Source: Alicyclobacillus fructus (GTDB lineage: Bacteria; Bacillota; Bacilli; Alicyclobacillales; Alicyclobacillaceae). From it: a DNA stretch of 64,000 nt. Where the stretch lies: the NCBI RefSeq assembly GCF_017329605.1, contig NZ_JAFMTY010000012.1:24525-88524 (forward strand). The letters run 5' to 3'. The notes beneath the pieces were generated by a model. The model did not search any database. It was not told where the DNA came from and saw nothing but the letters and a program-made list of their open reading frames with translations. The position numbers and the translations under genes were made by a program. Shown here piece by piece: positions 45,013 to 52,569 of this stretch (position 1 is its first letter; each line of letters starts with the position of its first letter).

Positions 45013-45041
45013 ATTATAGAGGAATTCGCACGGGGAAACAA
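45013..45041 (-). promoter_or_regulatory. Sigma-A promoter of the GAF-LuxR regulator
   Basis: The minus strand has TTGTTT (45036-45041), exactly 17 bases, and TATAAT (45013-45018). It lies about 148 bases upstream of the LuxR-type gene, giving a long 5' leader of roughly 140 bases, the function of which is not evident. Confidence 0.7.
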
Positions 45042-45162
45042 GAAAAGGATATCCACCGCCCGGCCAGTCGGATGGGCCGTGGAGGAGGTTAGCTGCCGTT
45101 GCCCCATGCGAGGACGCGTCTAGAAAGCCCCAGTGACCACGGGTTGGGCAACGGCGAAGCGG

Positions 45163-45537
45163 TCACTTCATGGAGAGCGTCATCGCGGGGATGTCCGCGT
45201 GCGAAGTCGTGAGGTAGCCATCGATGGTGAATTCGACCCGCGACAATTCCAGGCGCGGCAGCGTGCTCCCGGCGAGCAAAAGGAGGACGTCCCGCTTGTT
45301 GCGGAAACTGCCGATGCTCGCGAGATTGCGGAGAACCGTGGTCTGGATTTTGGTATGACCCACGGTGACGACGCCCCCGGACGAGATCGACATTGTAAGT
45401 CCGTCCGCCGTCCGGGCGATCTGCATGCCTTCTATGGTGGCGGATTGGAACGACAAGGTGTTCGTGAGCACGTTCAGCCGGGCGTGATGAGCCTGAATCC
45501 GATGGGCCTTGAGGAGAAACGGCGCCGGAGCTGCCAC
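45163..45537 (-). CDS. Third paralogue of the DUF6230-like cluster (no signal peptide)
   Basis: The 124-residue product is not a known family on its own, but it aligns along its length with the next gene upstream: PFLLKAHRI at residues 6-14, SFQSATIEGM at 29-38, then TKIQTTVLRNLASIGS, the FTID strand near 103, and the end IPAMTLSMK. It is all-beta in character with alternating hydrophobics. Unlike its upstream paralogue it has no N-terminal hydrophobic segment, so it may be cytoplasmic or exported by association. The GTG at 45537 follows AAGGAGGGATCCC. Confidence 0.7.
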   Translation of the reverse strand: MAAPAPFLLKAHRIQAHHARLNVLTNTLSFQSATIEGMQIARTADGLTMSISSGGVVTVGHTKIQTTVLRNLASIGSFRNKRDVLLLLAGSTLPRLELSRVEFTIDGYLTTSHADIPAMTLSMK

Positions 45538-45578
45538 GGGATCCCTCCTTCCTTCCTCCTGCGCTCGCCGAAGCCGCG

Positions 45579-46100
45579 TCAACTGGTGGACATCTGCATC
45601 CCCGGCATCTGGATAGCCTGGGTGCTCATCGACGTGTCGATGGTCAGATTCACGTCGGTGAGGACGAGAGTCGGGATGGGCTTCTGGATGAGCGCGTCCG
45701 CGAGGACCGTTGCCACGCTCGGCGACTGCACGTGAAACAGGGACCCGATGTCGTCTTTCAGCGTGCTGAACAGGGAAGTTTTGATGACCGTCTGCCCGGC
45801 CGACGCCGTTCCATTGACGGCGATGGTGTAGGTGTGACCGCCGGCAGAATAGGTCAGGGTCATCCCCTGGATGGTGGCGCTCGAAAACGACATCGATTCA
45901 CCCAGGATGCTGATGACCGCGTTCTGCGCGACGATCTCGGACGCACGAAGCGTAAAGGGAACCCTGCCCGGAAGAATGGTTCCGGCGCGGGGCACTGAAG
46001 CTGGCATGAGCGTCATGGCACATGCGGCGGCAACCGCCGTCAGACCCGTCGCCCTCGTCGCGCGCTTGTTTCTGAGGTGCCGCGCGTTTCGGAACCTCAT
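45579..46100 (-). CDS. Secreted DUF6230-related protein
   Basis: The 173-residue product has a basic N terminus and a hydrophobic export segment (about 18-40), then a beta-rich body starting PFTLRASEI (48-56), SFSSATIQGM (71-80), TVIKTSLFSTLKDDIGS, a VNLTID strand near 150, and the C-terminal QMPGMQMSTS. The body matches the downstream paralogue closely and the upstream DUF6230-like protein more weakly. An ATG at 46106 would add two residues; the ATG at 46100 has a better gap to AGGGGGG. Function unknown. Confidence 0.72.
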   Translation of the reverse strand: MRFRNARHLRNKRATRATGLTAVAAACAMTLMPASVPRAGTILPGRVPFTLRASEIVAQNAVISILGESMSFSSATIQGMTLTYSAGGHTYTIAVNGTASAGQTVIKTSLFSTLKDDIGSLFHVQSPSVATVLADALIQKPIPTLVLTDVNLTIDTSMSTQAIQMPGMQMSTS

Positions 46101-46130
46101 GCTCATCCCCCCTGCCCTTGAATTTCAGAA

Positions 46131-46158
46131 GGGGAGCGGAGGTTGGCATCCGCTCCCC
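46131..46158. other. Perfect stem-loop between two cluster genes
   Basis: GGGGAGCGGA pairs with TCCGCTCCCC around an 8-base loop, in the 74-base gap between the DUF6230-like genes. There is no T-run, so it may lower expression of the downstream genes or protect the upstream mRNA end. Confidence 0.6.
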
Positions 46159-46174
46159 CTGTGTTGCATGGACA

Positions 46175-46765
46175 TCAGGTGCCATTGGACGTGCTCGTAC
46201 CGGAAGAACCCGACGAATTGCTCGACGCGGGCGTGATCGACAGCGACATTCCCGGCAGCGTGATGCTCTGCGTGCTCAAGTAGGGCACCTGGAGGTTGGC
46301 GTTGTTCATCTGCAGATTGCTGCCGGACAGCGTGCCGGTGGAAGCGTCCATGCTCAATCCCTGCGGGAAGCTCGTGTCGCCGCCCAGGCTCGACGCGTAC
46401 ACCGTCATGCCGGTCGCTTGAACCGGCGTGCTGCCCTTGCCCGCGCTGATGTTGATGTTGAATGTCCCAAGCGGGGTGTTCACCTGCTTGGTGATGGTCA
46501 TGTTTTGCAACGTGCCATTCATGACGATTTGAGCAGCACCCTGTTGCTGATTCGGCACCTGCCCCGGCGCCAGGCTGAAGCCCGTGCCATTGATGCTCGA
46601 AGCCTGCACGGTGAACGGAATCGGCAGATTCACAGCAGCGGACACCACCCCGTTCATCACCATGCCTGTCAATGCGCCGATGCCTGCCACCCCGCCCGCG
46701 AGCACGCCGGCGAAGACCTTCCAGTTCGTCCGCCCCTCCACGGGCATGGCCATCTCTGGATACAT
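46175..46765 (-). CDS. DUF6230-like exported protein
   Basis: The 196-residue product has an N-terminal RTNWKVFAGVLAGGVAGIGA (12-31) that closely recalls the RTSWKRFA start of Streptomyces DUF6230 proteins as I remember them. It is followed by a hydrophobic export/anchor segment. The beta-rich body has PFTVQASSI (50-58), GTGFSLAPG, ISAGKGSTPVQATGM near 107-120, LPGMSLSIT (170-178), and a Ser/Thr/Asn tail. DUF6230 genes in actinobacteria lie beside DUF6114 genes, as here. Their function is unknown; the label cholesterol esterase sometimes given to them has no support in this sequence (no catalytic motif). CAAGGAGGGG precedes the ATG. Confidence 0.78.
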   Translation of the reverse strand: MYPEMAMPVEGRTNWKVFAGVLAGGVAGIGALTGMVMNGVVSAAVNLPIPFTVQASSINGTGFSLAPGQVPNQQQGAAQIVMNGTLQNMTITKQVNTPLGTFNINISAGKGSTPVQATGMTVYASSLGGDTSFPQGLSMDASTGTLSGSNLQMNNANLQVPYLSTQSITLPGMSLSITPASSNSSGSSGTSTSNGT

Positions 46766-46816
46766 CCTGAACCCCTCCTTGAGAATTCGCTTACATCCCT
46801 CGTAAGGGAAGTTGAT

Positions 46817-47893
46817 TTATGCGGAAGCGGAAGGCGTGTTGGGAAGATTCGGCGCCTTCGATTTTCGGGTCTTCTGTTTGTTAGGCTGCGCCGGGCGCCA
46901 CGCCACCGCCATCGCACCGCCGACAAGACTCAGCAACATGCCAATCAACAGGCCGCCAAACGAAGCAACAACCAGGGATACGAGCGCGAGCACCACGGTG
47001 ATGCTTCCGGTCAGCAACGCGTAGAAGGGAAACACCCACTCCAAGAGTCCCATGATGAAAATGAGGATGCCGACCGCAGCGCCGATGGGCACGCTGGACT
47101 GCGAAAAAGCGACGACGTGCAAAAGGCTCACCGGCCCCGCCGCCACAATGACGCCGCCGAGCATCGACAGCAGGCCCGCCGTGAAGGGCCGCGTCCGCCG
47201 CCACCGGCGGAACCCCTTGCTCGAAGGCTGCGCCGGCGTCGTCTCCGTGGCTTCCACGTCGACGATCACGCCCGTTTCTCGCGACTTGGGGCTGGACTCA
47301 GGTGCGGGCGCGACCGACACCGTTTCCGGATCCATGGCCACCATTCCTCCTCTCCGCGGCGCGGACTGCACCTTTCTCCCCCTGCGACGCGTGTCGTCGT
47401 CCGGCAACCGAAGCGGATCGCCGCGGACAATCTGCGTGGGCGTCAACACGCCGGGTGGCAGGTCGTCGTTGAAAGCGCCTTCCTCATCGCCCGACGGCTC
47501 CGCCTGGTCAACGCCGTCGCTCACCTCGGCCGCTTCTGCCGCAGAGACAGCCGCCATGGCGGGCAGCAACAGGTCGGGATCGACCGCCTCGTGCCGCCTC
47601 CTCCTCGCGCGCGGCACCCCGTCGGATGCGGCGGAAGGTTGGAGCGACGTGGCCGCCTTGTCCGCACCGCCATCACCGATGGGAGGCAAATCTTGCTTCA
47701 GGTCCGGCGTGTTCGTCGCCTCGCGATCCGCCCCCACCCCGTCGTGACCCGCAGGCGAACGCCTGTCACCCTCGTCGGGCTCTGAAGCTCGCCGTGCGGC
47801 TTCGGGCTCCGCCTCTTCATTGGCCACGGTCGATCCGGCCTGCGAAGTGTGCGCGCTCAGTTGGACAAACACGTTTTGGCGCCACTCCGTCAT
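46817..47893 (-). CDS. DUF6114-like integral membrane protein with long disordered N-terminal region
   Basis: Residues about 227-358 are a four-helix membrane domain: FRRWRRTRPFTAGLLSMLGG, AVGILIFIMGLLEWV, SITVVLALVSLVVASFGGLL, LIGMLLSLVGGAMAVAW. This pattern matches the DUF6114 proteins of actinobacteria as I recall them. Residues 1-226 are acidic, Pro/Ala/Asp-rich and probably disordered, an extension I do not know from DUF6114. The ATG at 47893 overlaps the stop of a 46-codon gene (ATGA), which supports this start over the GTG at 47917. The next gene downstream is its usual partner, DUF6230. Confidence 0.78.
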   Translation of the reverse strand: MTEWRQNVFVQLSAHTSQAGSTVANEEAEPEAARRASEPDEGDRRSPAGHDGVGADREATNTPDLKQDLPPIGDGGADKAATSLQPSAASDGVPRARRRRHEAVDPDLLLPAMAAVSAAEAAEVSDGVDQAEPSGDEEGAFNDDLPPGVLTPTQIVRGDPLRLPDDDTRRRGRKVQSAPRRGGMVAMDPETVSVAPAPESSPKSRETGVIVDVEATETTPAQPSSKGFRRWRRTRPFTAGLLSMLGGVIVAAGPVSLLHVVAFSQSSVPIGAAVGILIFIMGLLEWVFPFYALLTGSITVVLALVSLVVASFGGLLIGMLLSLVGGAMAVAWRPAQPNKQKTRKSKAPNLPNTPSASA

Positions 47894-48030
47894 GACGTCC
47901 GGATCTGGCCCGGCCACCGGTTTGGCGTGATGGCGTACTGAAACACATGCGGCTTGGCCTGTTCCGGCGTCGCGCCGGGCGCGTCTGCCCCGCGGAGATC
48001 GTCACTCTGATGCGGATTCGCGGTCGCCAT
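47890..48030 (-). CDS. Small 46-residue protein coupled to the DUF6114-like gene
   Basis: The product starts MATANPHQSDDLRG and ends NRWPGQIRTS; it is polar with no membrane segment or known motif. A convincing site GAGGGGG lies 8 bases upstream of the ATG, and its stop overlaps the next start by 4 bases (ATGA). These features suggest it is translated, either as a real small protein or as a leader peptide that sets translation of the membrane protein. Confidence 0.55.
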   Translation of the reverse strand: MATANPHQSDDLRGADAPGATPEQAKPHVFQYAITPNRWPGQIRTS

Positions 48031-48194
48031 GATCTCAGCCCCCTCAATGGCCTGAATCCCCGAATCCCGGGCGGCTTTCACTCGACGCACCTGCGACTCC
48101 AAGCCATGAATCGCGGGGTTTGTGCTTATGCTACTCCGAGGAAAGCGCTTCACCTATCCCATCGGCGTGGGAACTTCACTCCGAGATCTCAGGG

Positions 48195-48222
48195 GTTGCC
48201 CCTCCTCGGAACATCCTGACAA
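48195..48222 (+). promoter_or_regulatory. Candidate promoter of the lipase-like hydrolase
   Basis: TTGCCC, a 16-base spacer and GACAAT lie 25 bases upstream of the TTG start of the hydrolase. The fit is moderate. Confidence 0.4.
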
Positions 48223-48246
48223 TAGTGTGGGGAGGAGGGATCTCTC

Positions 48247-49041
48247 TTGACCCTACTATCGACCCAATCTTCAGACAGTGTCAAGACCATGGCGCCCAAA
48301 GCCCATCCGCTGGTCCTCGTCCACGGCCTGCGGAACGCGCACCGCTGGACGGACGCGTTTCTTCGCAAATGCGTGGAGATTTGGGGATCGGATCGCGTAT
48401 TTGTGGTGCATCTGAACCGAAGCGAACACCTTTGGAGCCAGCCGTACGAAGAGGGCCGCGCGCACTTCGCGGGCGTGCTGCACCAGGGCGCCGGTTGCGA
48501 CACGGTCGAGCGGCAATACGAGTATCTCCGCAGGAAACTCGAGCTGTTCGAGGCGCACGCCGGGTTGACGCGCCCCTTCGACGTGATCGCCCACAGCATG
48601 GGAGGACTCGTCCTGCGGCGCTATGTGCGGGATCACCCGGAGGACGTCGCGGCGGCCGTCACGCTCGGCACGCCCTATCAAGGTGCGCCCATGGCGCGCG
48701 ATTTCCTATGGTTCGGCTGGATGATCGGGGCCGGGCGCGCGTTTCACGACCTGACGCCCAGGTTCGTCCGCGAATTCGTCCGCCAGCATCCGTGGCCGAG
48801 CCGCGTTCCGCTTTACTTCGTGCGGGGCATCCACCGCGGCGTGAGCTGGGGGGTGGGCGGCGAATTGTTCATCGGAACCCTGTACCACTTCGCCTTGCGC
48901 CGCCCGTCCGATGGCCTCGTGCCCGCCGACAACGCCCTGTGCCCCGACGCCCAGCACCTCGCCGATCTCCCTGGCCACAATCACCTTCACCTGGTCTCCG
49001 ATCCGAAAGTGGCCGAGCTCTGCGCTTCGGTGCTGCGATGA
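48247..49041 (+). CDS. Lipase-like alpha/beta hydrolase
   Basis: The 264-residue protein has the alpha/beta-hydrolase layout: oxyanion region PLVLVHGLRNAHRW near residue 21, the nucleophile elbow VIAHSMGGLVLRRYV near 115 (catalytic Ser), a candidate acid in RPSDGLVPADNALC near 228 and a His-rich GHNHLHLVSD near 246 for the catalytic His. It resembles triacylglycerol lipases/PGAP1-like esterases. There is no signal peptide. The start is TTG with GAGGAGGG 8 bases upstream. It is divergent from the DUF6230/DUF6114-like cluster. Confidence 0.85.
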   Translation: MTLLSTQSSDSVKTMAPKAHPLVLVHGLRNAHRWTDAFLRKCVEIWGSDRVFVVHLNRSEHLWSQPYEEGRAHFAGVLHQGAGCDTVERQYEYLRRKLELFEAHAGLTRPFDVIAHSMGGLVLRRYVRDHPEDVAAAVTLGTPYQGAPMARDFLWFGWMIGAGRAFHDLTPRFVREFVRQHPWPSRVPLYFVRGIHRGVSWGVGGELFIGTLYHFALRRPSDGLVPADNALCPDAQHLADLPGHNHLHLVSDPKVAELCASVLR

Positions 49042-49152
49042 TCCCCCGGTTCTGGGGTTCAGCCTTTCGATTCACCACGAAGTCAGGGATGGCCGCCCTG
49101 AGGCTCGGCCCGTATGGTGAGAGTAGAATTCGATCCACTGGAGGCGACACCC

Positions 49153-50106
49153 ATGGCATTGACGGAGACGCCGCGCGTGTTTCAGACCACGAGCGAAAAG
49201 CGTTTGAACCACAGCATCTTGCCGATGCGGTTGTATCACAAGGCGAAGAAGCTCGGCGTTTGGGATCCCAGGGACATTGATTTTTCGAAGGACAAAGAAG
49301 ACTGGCAGGCCATGAACGAAGCGGAGCGGCGCGTCATCCTCCGCCTGTGCTCGCTGTTTGTCGCAGGTGAGGAAGCGGTTACACTGGATCTCCTGCCGCT
49401 GATCATGGCGGTCGCTCGCGAAGGCCGGCTGGAAGAGGAAATGTATCTGACCACCTTCCTCTTCGAAGAGGCCAAACACACGGAGGTCTTCCGCCGCTTC
49501 CTGGACGAAGTCGCCGGGGAGACGTCGGATCTGTCGACGTTCCACAAGGACCACTATCGCAAGATCTTTTACGAATACCTGCCGCAGGCGATGGGGCGGC
49601 TGGTGCACGATCCGTCTCCGGAGGCACAGGCGGAAGCGTCCGTGACCTACAACATGGTGGTCGAGGGCGTGCTCGCCGAAACCGGATATTACGCGTTCTA
49701 CACCGCGTTGCAAAAGGAAAATAAGCTGCCCGGGCTCATTCAGGCGATTCGCCTGCTCCAACGGGACGAGTCACGCCACATCGGCTACGGAACCTATCTC
49801 CTTTCGCGGCTCATCAGCGAAAATGAACACATCTGGGACGTGGTCAATCGTCGGATCAACCTGCTCTTGCCGCACGCCATCGGGGTGGTTCAGGATCTCA
49901 ACGCCGAGCTCGACACCGAGGAAGCCCAACAACTCGCCGCGGAACTCGGCATCACCGATGTCCCGTTTGGGCTGAACCCGGACGAATTCGTGGCCTATGC
50001 GCAGAAGCAGTTCGCCACGAGGCTCGGCGTTCTCCAGCGCGCGCGCGGCAAGTCCGTGGACGAAATCTACTACTACACGGAGGAAACCGTCGGGGTCGAG
50101 CAATGA
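49153..50106 (+). CDS. R2-like ligand-binding oxidase (R2lox)
   Basis: R2lox proteins are ferritin-fold relatives of ribonucleotide reductase R2 that bind a Mn/Fe pair and a fatty-acid-like ligand and form a Tyr-Val ether cross-link. The 317-residue product carries every expected residue at a constant +4 offset from the Geobacillus kaustophilus protein as I recall it: metal ligands Glu73, Glu106, His109, Glu171, Glu206 and His209, and cross-link residues Val76 and Tyr166. No R1 subunit gene is nearby, which also argues against ribonucleotide reductase. The ATG at 49153 follows GGAGGCGACACCC. Its substrate is unknown; the lipid genes around it are suggestive. Confidence 0.92.
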   Translation: MALTETPRVFQTTSEKRLNHSILPMRLYHKAKKLGVWDPRDIDFSKDKEDWQAMNEAERRVILRLCSLFVAGEEAVTLDLLPLIMAVAREGRLEEEMYLTTFLFEEAKHTEVFRRFLDEVAGETSDLSTFHKDHYRKIFYEYLPQAMGRLVHDPSPEAQAEASVTYNMVVEGVLAETGYYAFYTALQKENKLPGLIQAIRLLQRDESRHIGYGTYLLSRLISENEHIWDVVNRRINLLLPHAIGVVQDLNAELDTEEAQQLAAELGITDVPFGLNPDEFVAYAQKQFATRLGVLQRARGKSVDEIYYYTEETVGVEQ

Positions 50107-50194
50107 CCCCTGGCCGCGCTGGCGACGCCCAACGCGGCCTCATCCCCCTACTCATTTCCTGCCTCTCACGGCATCCGGCTCTCCATCCCCAAGT

Positions 50195-50229
50195 CGGGGC
50201 TGAACGCTTGCCGTTCAGCTCCTCTTTTT
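50195..50229 (+). terminator. Rho-independent terminator after the R2lox gene
   Basis: GGGCTGAACG pairs with CGTTCAGCTCC around a short loop and is followed by TCTTTTT. It lies about 90 bases past the stop codon. Confidence 0.8.
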
Positions 50230-50342
50230 GTCCCGGCTCGCATGCCGATCACGACAGCCGGCGCTGCGCTTCCACCGTGCGTTGAGAGCGGCCTTTCATC
50301 TGCGACAGGCGCCCGCCTCCATGCGGTCTCCGCCCTCTCCCA

Positions 50343-51221
50343 TCAGGCGCCGTCCATCCACCCGCTCTCCTTCCCCACCTCATCCGCCAGCCGCACGAAA
50401 TCCGCGAGCGACAGCTGCTCCGCGCGCGCCCCCGGGTCGATCCCGGCCGCCACAATCTTCTGCCGCACCATCTCCTTCGGCGCGCCGAGCCCCGCCGCCA
50501 GCGCGTTTTCGAGCGTCTTTCTCCTCGTGCCAAACGCCGCGCGCACCACGCGAAACAACGCCTCCTCGTCGGACGCGCGCACCGGCGGGCGCTTGCCGCA
50601 ATCGATCACCACGACCGCCGACTCGACGCCCGGCTGCGGAAGGAAGGCGCTCGGCGGCACGTTGAACACTCGCCGCACCTCGCCCCTGTACTGCACCCCG
50701 ACCGACAGCACGCCGTAGTCCTTGCTCCCGGGGCTTGCCACCATGCGATCCGCCACTTCCTTCTGCACCATCACCACGGCGCGCGCGACGGGCAGCCCTG
50801 AGTCGAGCACGTGAAAGAGAATCGGCGTCGTCACGTAATACGGCAGATTGGCGGCGAAGACCAGCCTGTCCCCCGCCTCCAGCCGAGGCTCGACCAAGGC
50901 GCGCAGGTCCACCTTCAGGCAATCCTCGTAGAGGACCTCCGCATTGCCATGCGGACCGAGCACCTCCTCCAGCGCCGGCCGCAGGCTCGCATCCTTCTCG
51001 ATGGCCACCACGCGCTTCGCCCGCGCCGCCAGCGCCGCCGTCAGCGCCCCCAGTCCCGGCCCGACTTCCAGCACCACCGTCCGGGCGTCGGGCTCCACGG
51101 CGCGCACAATGCCATCCAGCACGCGCCCATCGACGAGGAAATTCTGGCCATAGCCCTTTTTGGCGATCACGCCATGCCGGCGAAGCAGTTCCTTCACCTC
51201 GCGCGCGGACGCTGCGGTCAT
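50343..51221 (-). CDS. rsmA: 16S rRNA dimethyladenosine transferase RsmA (KsgA)
   Basis: RsmA dimethylates A1518 and A1519 of 16S rRNA during small-subunit assembly. The 292-residue product shows GQNFLVDGRVLDGIVRAV near residue 23, the SAM-binding VVLEVGPGLGALTAAL near 50, and the catalytic NLPYYVTTPILFHVL near 125. It overlaps the rnmV stop by 4 bases (ATGA). In B. subtilis, yabG and veg lie directly downstream; here that junction is broken by the accessory block. Confidence 0.96.
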   Translation of the reverse strand: MTAASAREVKELLRRHGVIAKKGYGQNFLVDGRVLDGIVRAVEPDARTVVLEVGPGLGALTAALAARAKRVVAIEKDASLRPALEEVLGPHGNAEVLYEDCLKVDLRALVEPRLEAGDRLVFAANLPYYVTTPILFHVLDSGLPVARAVVMVQKEVADRMVASPGSKDYGVLSVGVQYRGEVRRVFNVPPSAFLPQPGVESAVVVIDCGKRPPVRASDEEALFRVVRAAFGTRRKTLENALAAGLGAPKEMVRQKIVAAGIDPGARAEQLSLADFVRLADEVGKESGWMDGA

Positions 51222-51793
51222 CCGTCCAACCTCCTGACGGCGTCTTCAAACTCCTGGCGCGTCACGCCATACGCGTTCAGCTTGTGCAAAAACGCCTTCG
51301 CGTTTCCGTAGCCAATCGCCAGCATGTCGCCGAGCCGCTCGCGCCGGCTGGCGGCGTCGGGATGGTGAATGAGGCGGTGCTGGACGAGATCGTCCAGGGA
51401 AAATTCCGGCGCCCGCGCGGAAGGCGTCTCCCCGTTGCGCCGATCCCGGCCGCGCGCCTCGACGAGCGCCCGCCGGACATCTTCGGCCTTCGCGTGCTCG
51501 ATCCCGACGCCGTGAGGCGACGTCGCGCTGGTCCTGCGCAGATAGGCGTGCTGGAGCCCGGGAACGAGCTGATCCAGCCGGCGCCGGATGCGCTCGCCCG
51601 CGCCGTCCGGATCCGTGAGCACGATCGCGCCCCGCACCTGGACCGCGCGCCGGAGCAAATCCACCGTGCGGCGGCTGATGTGATCGCCGCCCAGAATGAG
51701 CACCTCGGCGTCCACCGCCTCGTCCACGCGCTGTTTGTCGTGCAGCCCTTCCACCACCACCACTTCGCGCAGCTTCGGCCGCACGTGGGTCAT
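51218..51793 (-). CDS. rnmV: Ribonuclease M5
   Basis: RNase M5 matures 5S rRNA in low-GC Gram-positive bacteria. The 191-residue product begins with a Toprim domain: VVVEGLHDKQRVDEAVDAEV with the catalytic Glu near residue 14, and IVLTDPDGAGERIRRRLDQL with the DxD motif near 58. The ATG overlaps the tatD stop (ATGA). B. subtilis has yabE between tatD and rnmV; it is missing here. Confidence 0.95.
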   Translation of the reverse strand: MTHVRPKLREVVVVEGLHDKQRVDEAVDAEVLILGGDHISRRTVDLLRRAVQVRGAIVLTDPDGAGERIRRRLDQLVPGLQHAYLRRTSATSPHGVGIEHAKAEDVRRALVEARGRDRRNGETPSARAPEFSLDDLVQHRLIHHPDAASRRERLGDMLAIGYGNAKAFLHKLNAYGVTRQEFEDAVRRLDG

Positions 51794-52569
51794 GGTTTCA
51801 CCTTCCCGAACAATCGGTGCGCGTTCGCCCAGGTGATCTCCGCCACCTCGTCCACGGAGAGCCCACGCGCCGCCGCCAGGGCCTCGGCCACCAGCGCCAC
51901 CCGCGCCGGCTCGTTGCGCTTGCCGCGAAACGGGTGCGGCGACAGATACGGGCTGTCCGTCTCGATGAGCAGCCTGTCCTCCGGCACCACCGCCGCCACC
52001 GCGCGCAGTTCGTCCGACTTCTTATAGGTGACGGGGCCCGCGAAGGAGATGTACATGCCGAGATCGACCGCGCGCCGCATGATCTCCTCGCGCTCGTTGA
52101 AGCAGTGCATGACGCCGCCCGCCGCATCGCCGGGGCGCGTGCGCGCCAGCACGTCGATCACGTCCTCTGTGGACTCGCGGTTGTGCACGATAATCGGAAG
52201 CCCGACGCGTTTGGCGATCTCCACCTGCCTGATCATGACCTCCTGCTGCACGGGGCGCGGCGCCGAGTCCCAGTAATAGTCGAGGCCTATCTCGCCAATG
52301 GCCACCACCTTCGGGTGCGCGGCCATCCGCTCGATCTCGTCATACGCCCCCTCCGGCACATCGCCCGCCGCCTCGGGGTGAATGCCGACGGCCGCGTAGA
52401 CGCCGTCGTGGGCCTCCGCGATGCGGATGACCTCGCGCGAAGTGGCGAGATCGACCGCGGGCACGACGATGCGCGCCACGCCCGCCTCGCGGGCGCGAGC
52501 CAGCACATCGTCGAGATCGTCCGCAAAACGGCCGTCCATCAGGTGGCAGTGCGTGTCGAACAGCCTCAC
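51790..52569 (-). CDS. tatD: TatD family metal-dependent hydrolase
   Basis: TatD-family enzymes are TIM-barrel metallohydrolases with DNase activity. The 259-residue product has FDTHCHLMDGRF at the start, GIHPEAAGDV near 65, IGEIGLDYYWDSAP near 93, IIVHNRESTEDV near 130, MHCFNEREE near 155 and IETDSPYLSPHPFRG near 205. The start is GTG at 52569, overlapping the metG stop (GTGA); the frame is open much further upstream inside metG, but the domain begins exactly here. This is B. subtilis yabD. Confidence 0.95.
   Translation of the reverse strand: MRLFDTHCHLMDGRFADDLDDVLARAREAGVARIVVPAVDLATSREVIRIAEAHDGVYAAVGIHPEAAGDVPEGAYDEIERMAAHPKVVAIGEIGLDYYWDSAPRPVQQEVMIRQVEIAKRVGLPIIVHNRESTEDVIDVLARTRPGDAAGGVMHCFNEREEIMRRAVDLGMYISFAGPVTYKKSDELRAVAAVVPEDRLLIETDSPYLSPHPFRGKRNEPARVALVAEALAAARGLSVDEVAEITWANAHRLFGKVKP

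Noticed and set aside
46175..46765. Cholesterol esterase label
   Set aside because: This name is attached to some related actinobacterial proteins, but no nucleophile elbow or other hydrolase motif is present.
49153..50106. Ribonucleotide reductase beta subunit
   Set aside because: The residue pattern (Glu in place of the R2 Asp ligand, Val/Tyr cross-link pair) and the lack of an R1 gene fit R2lox.
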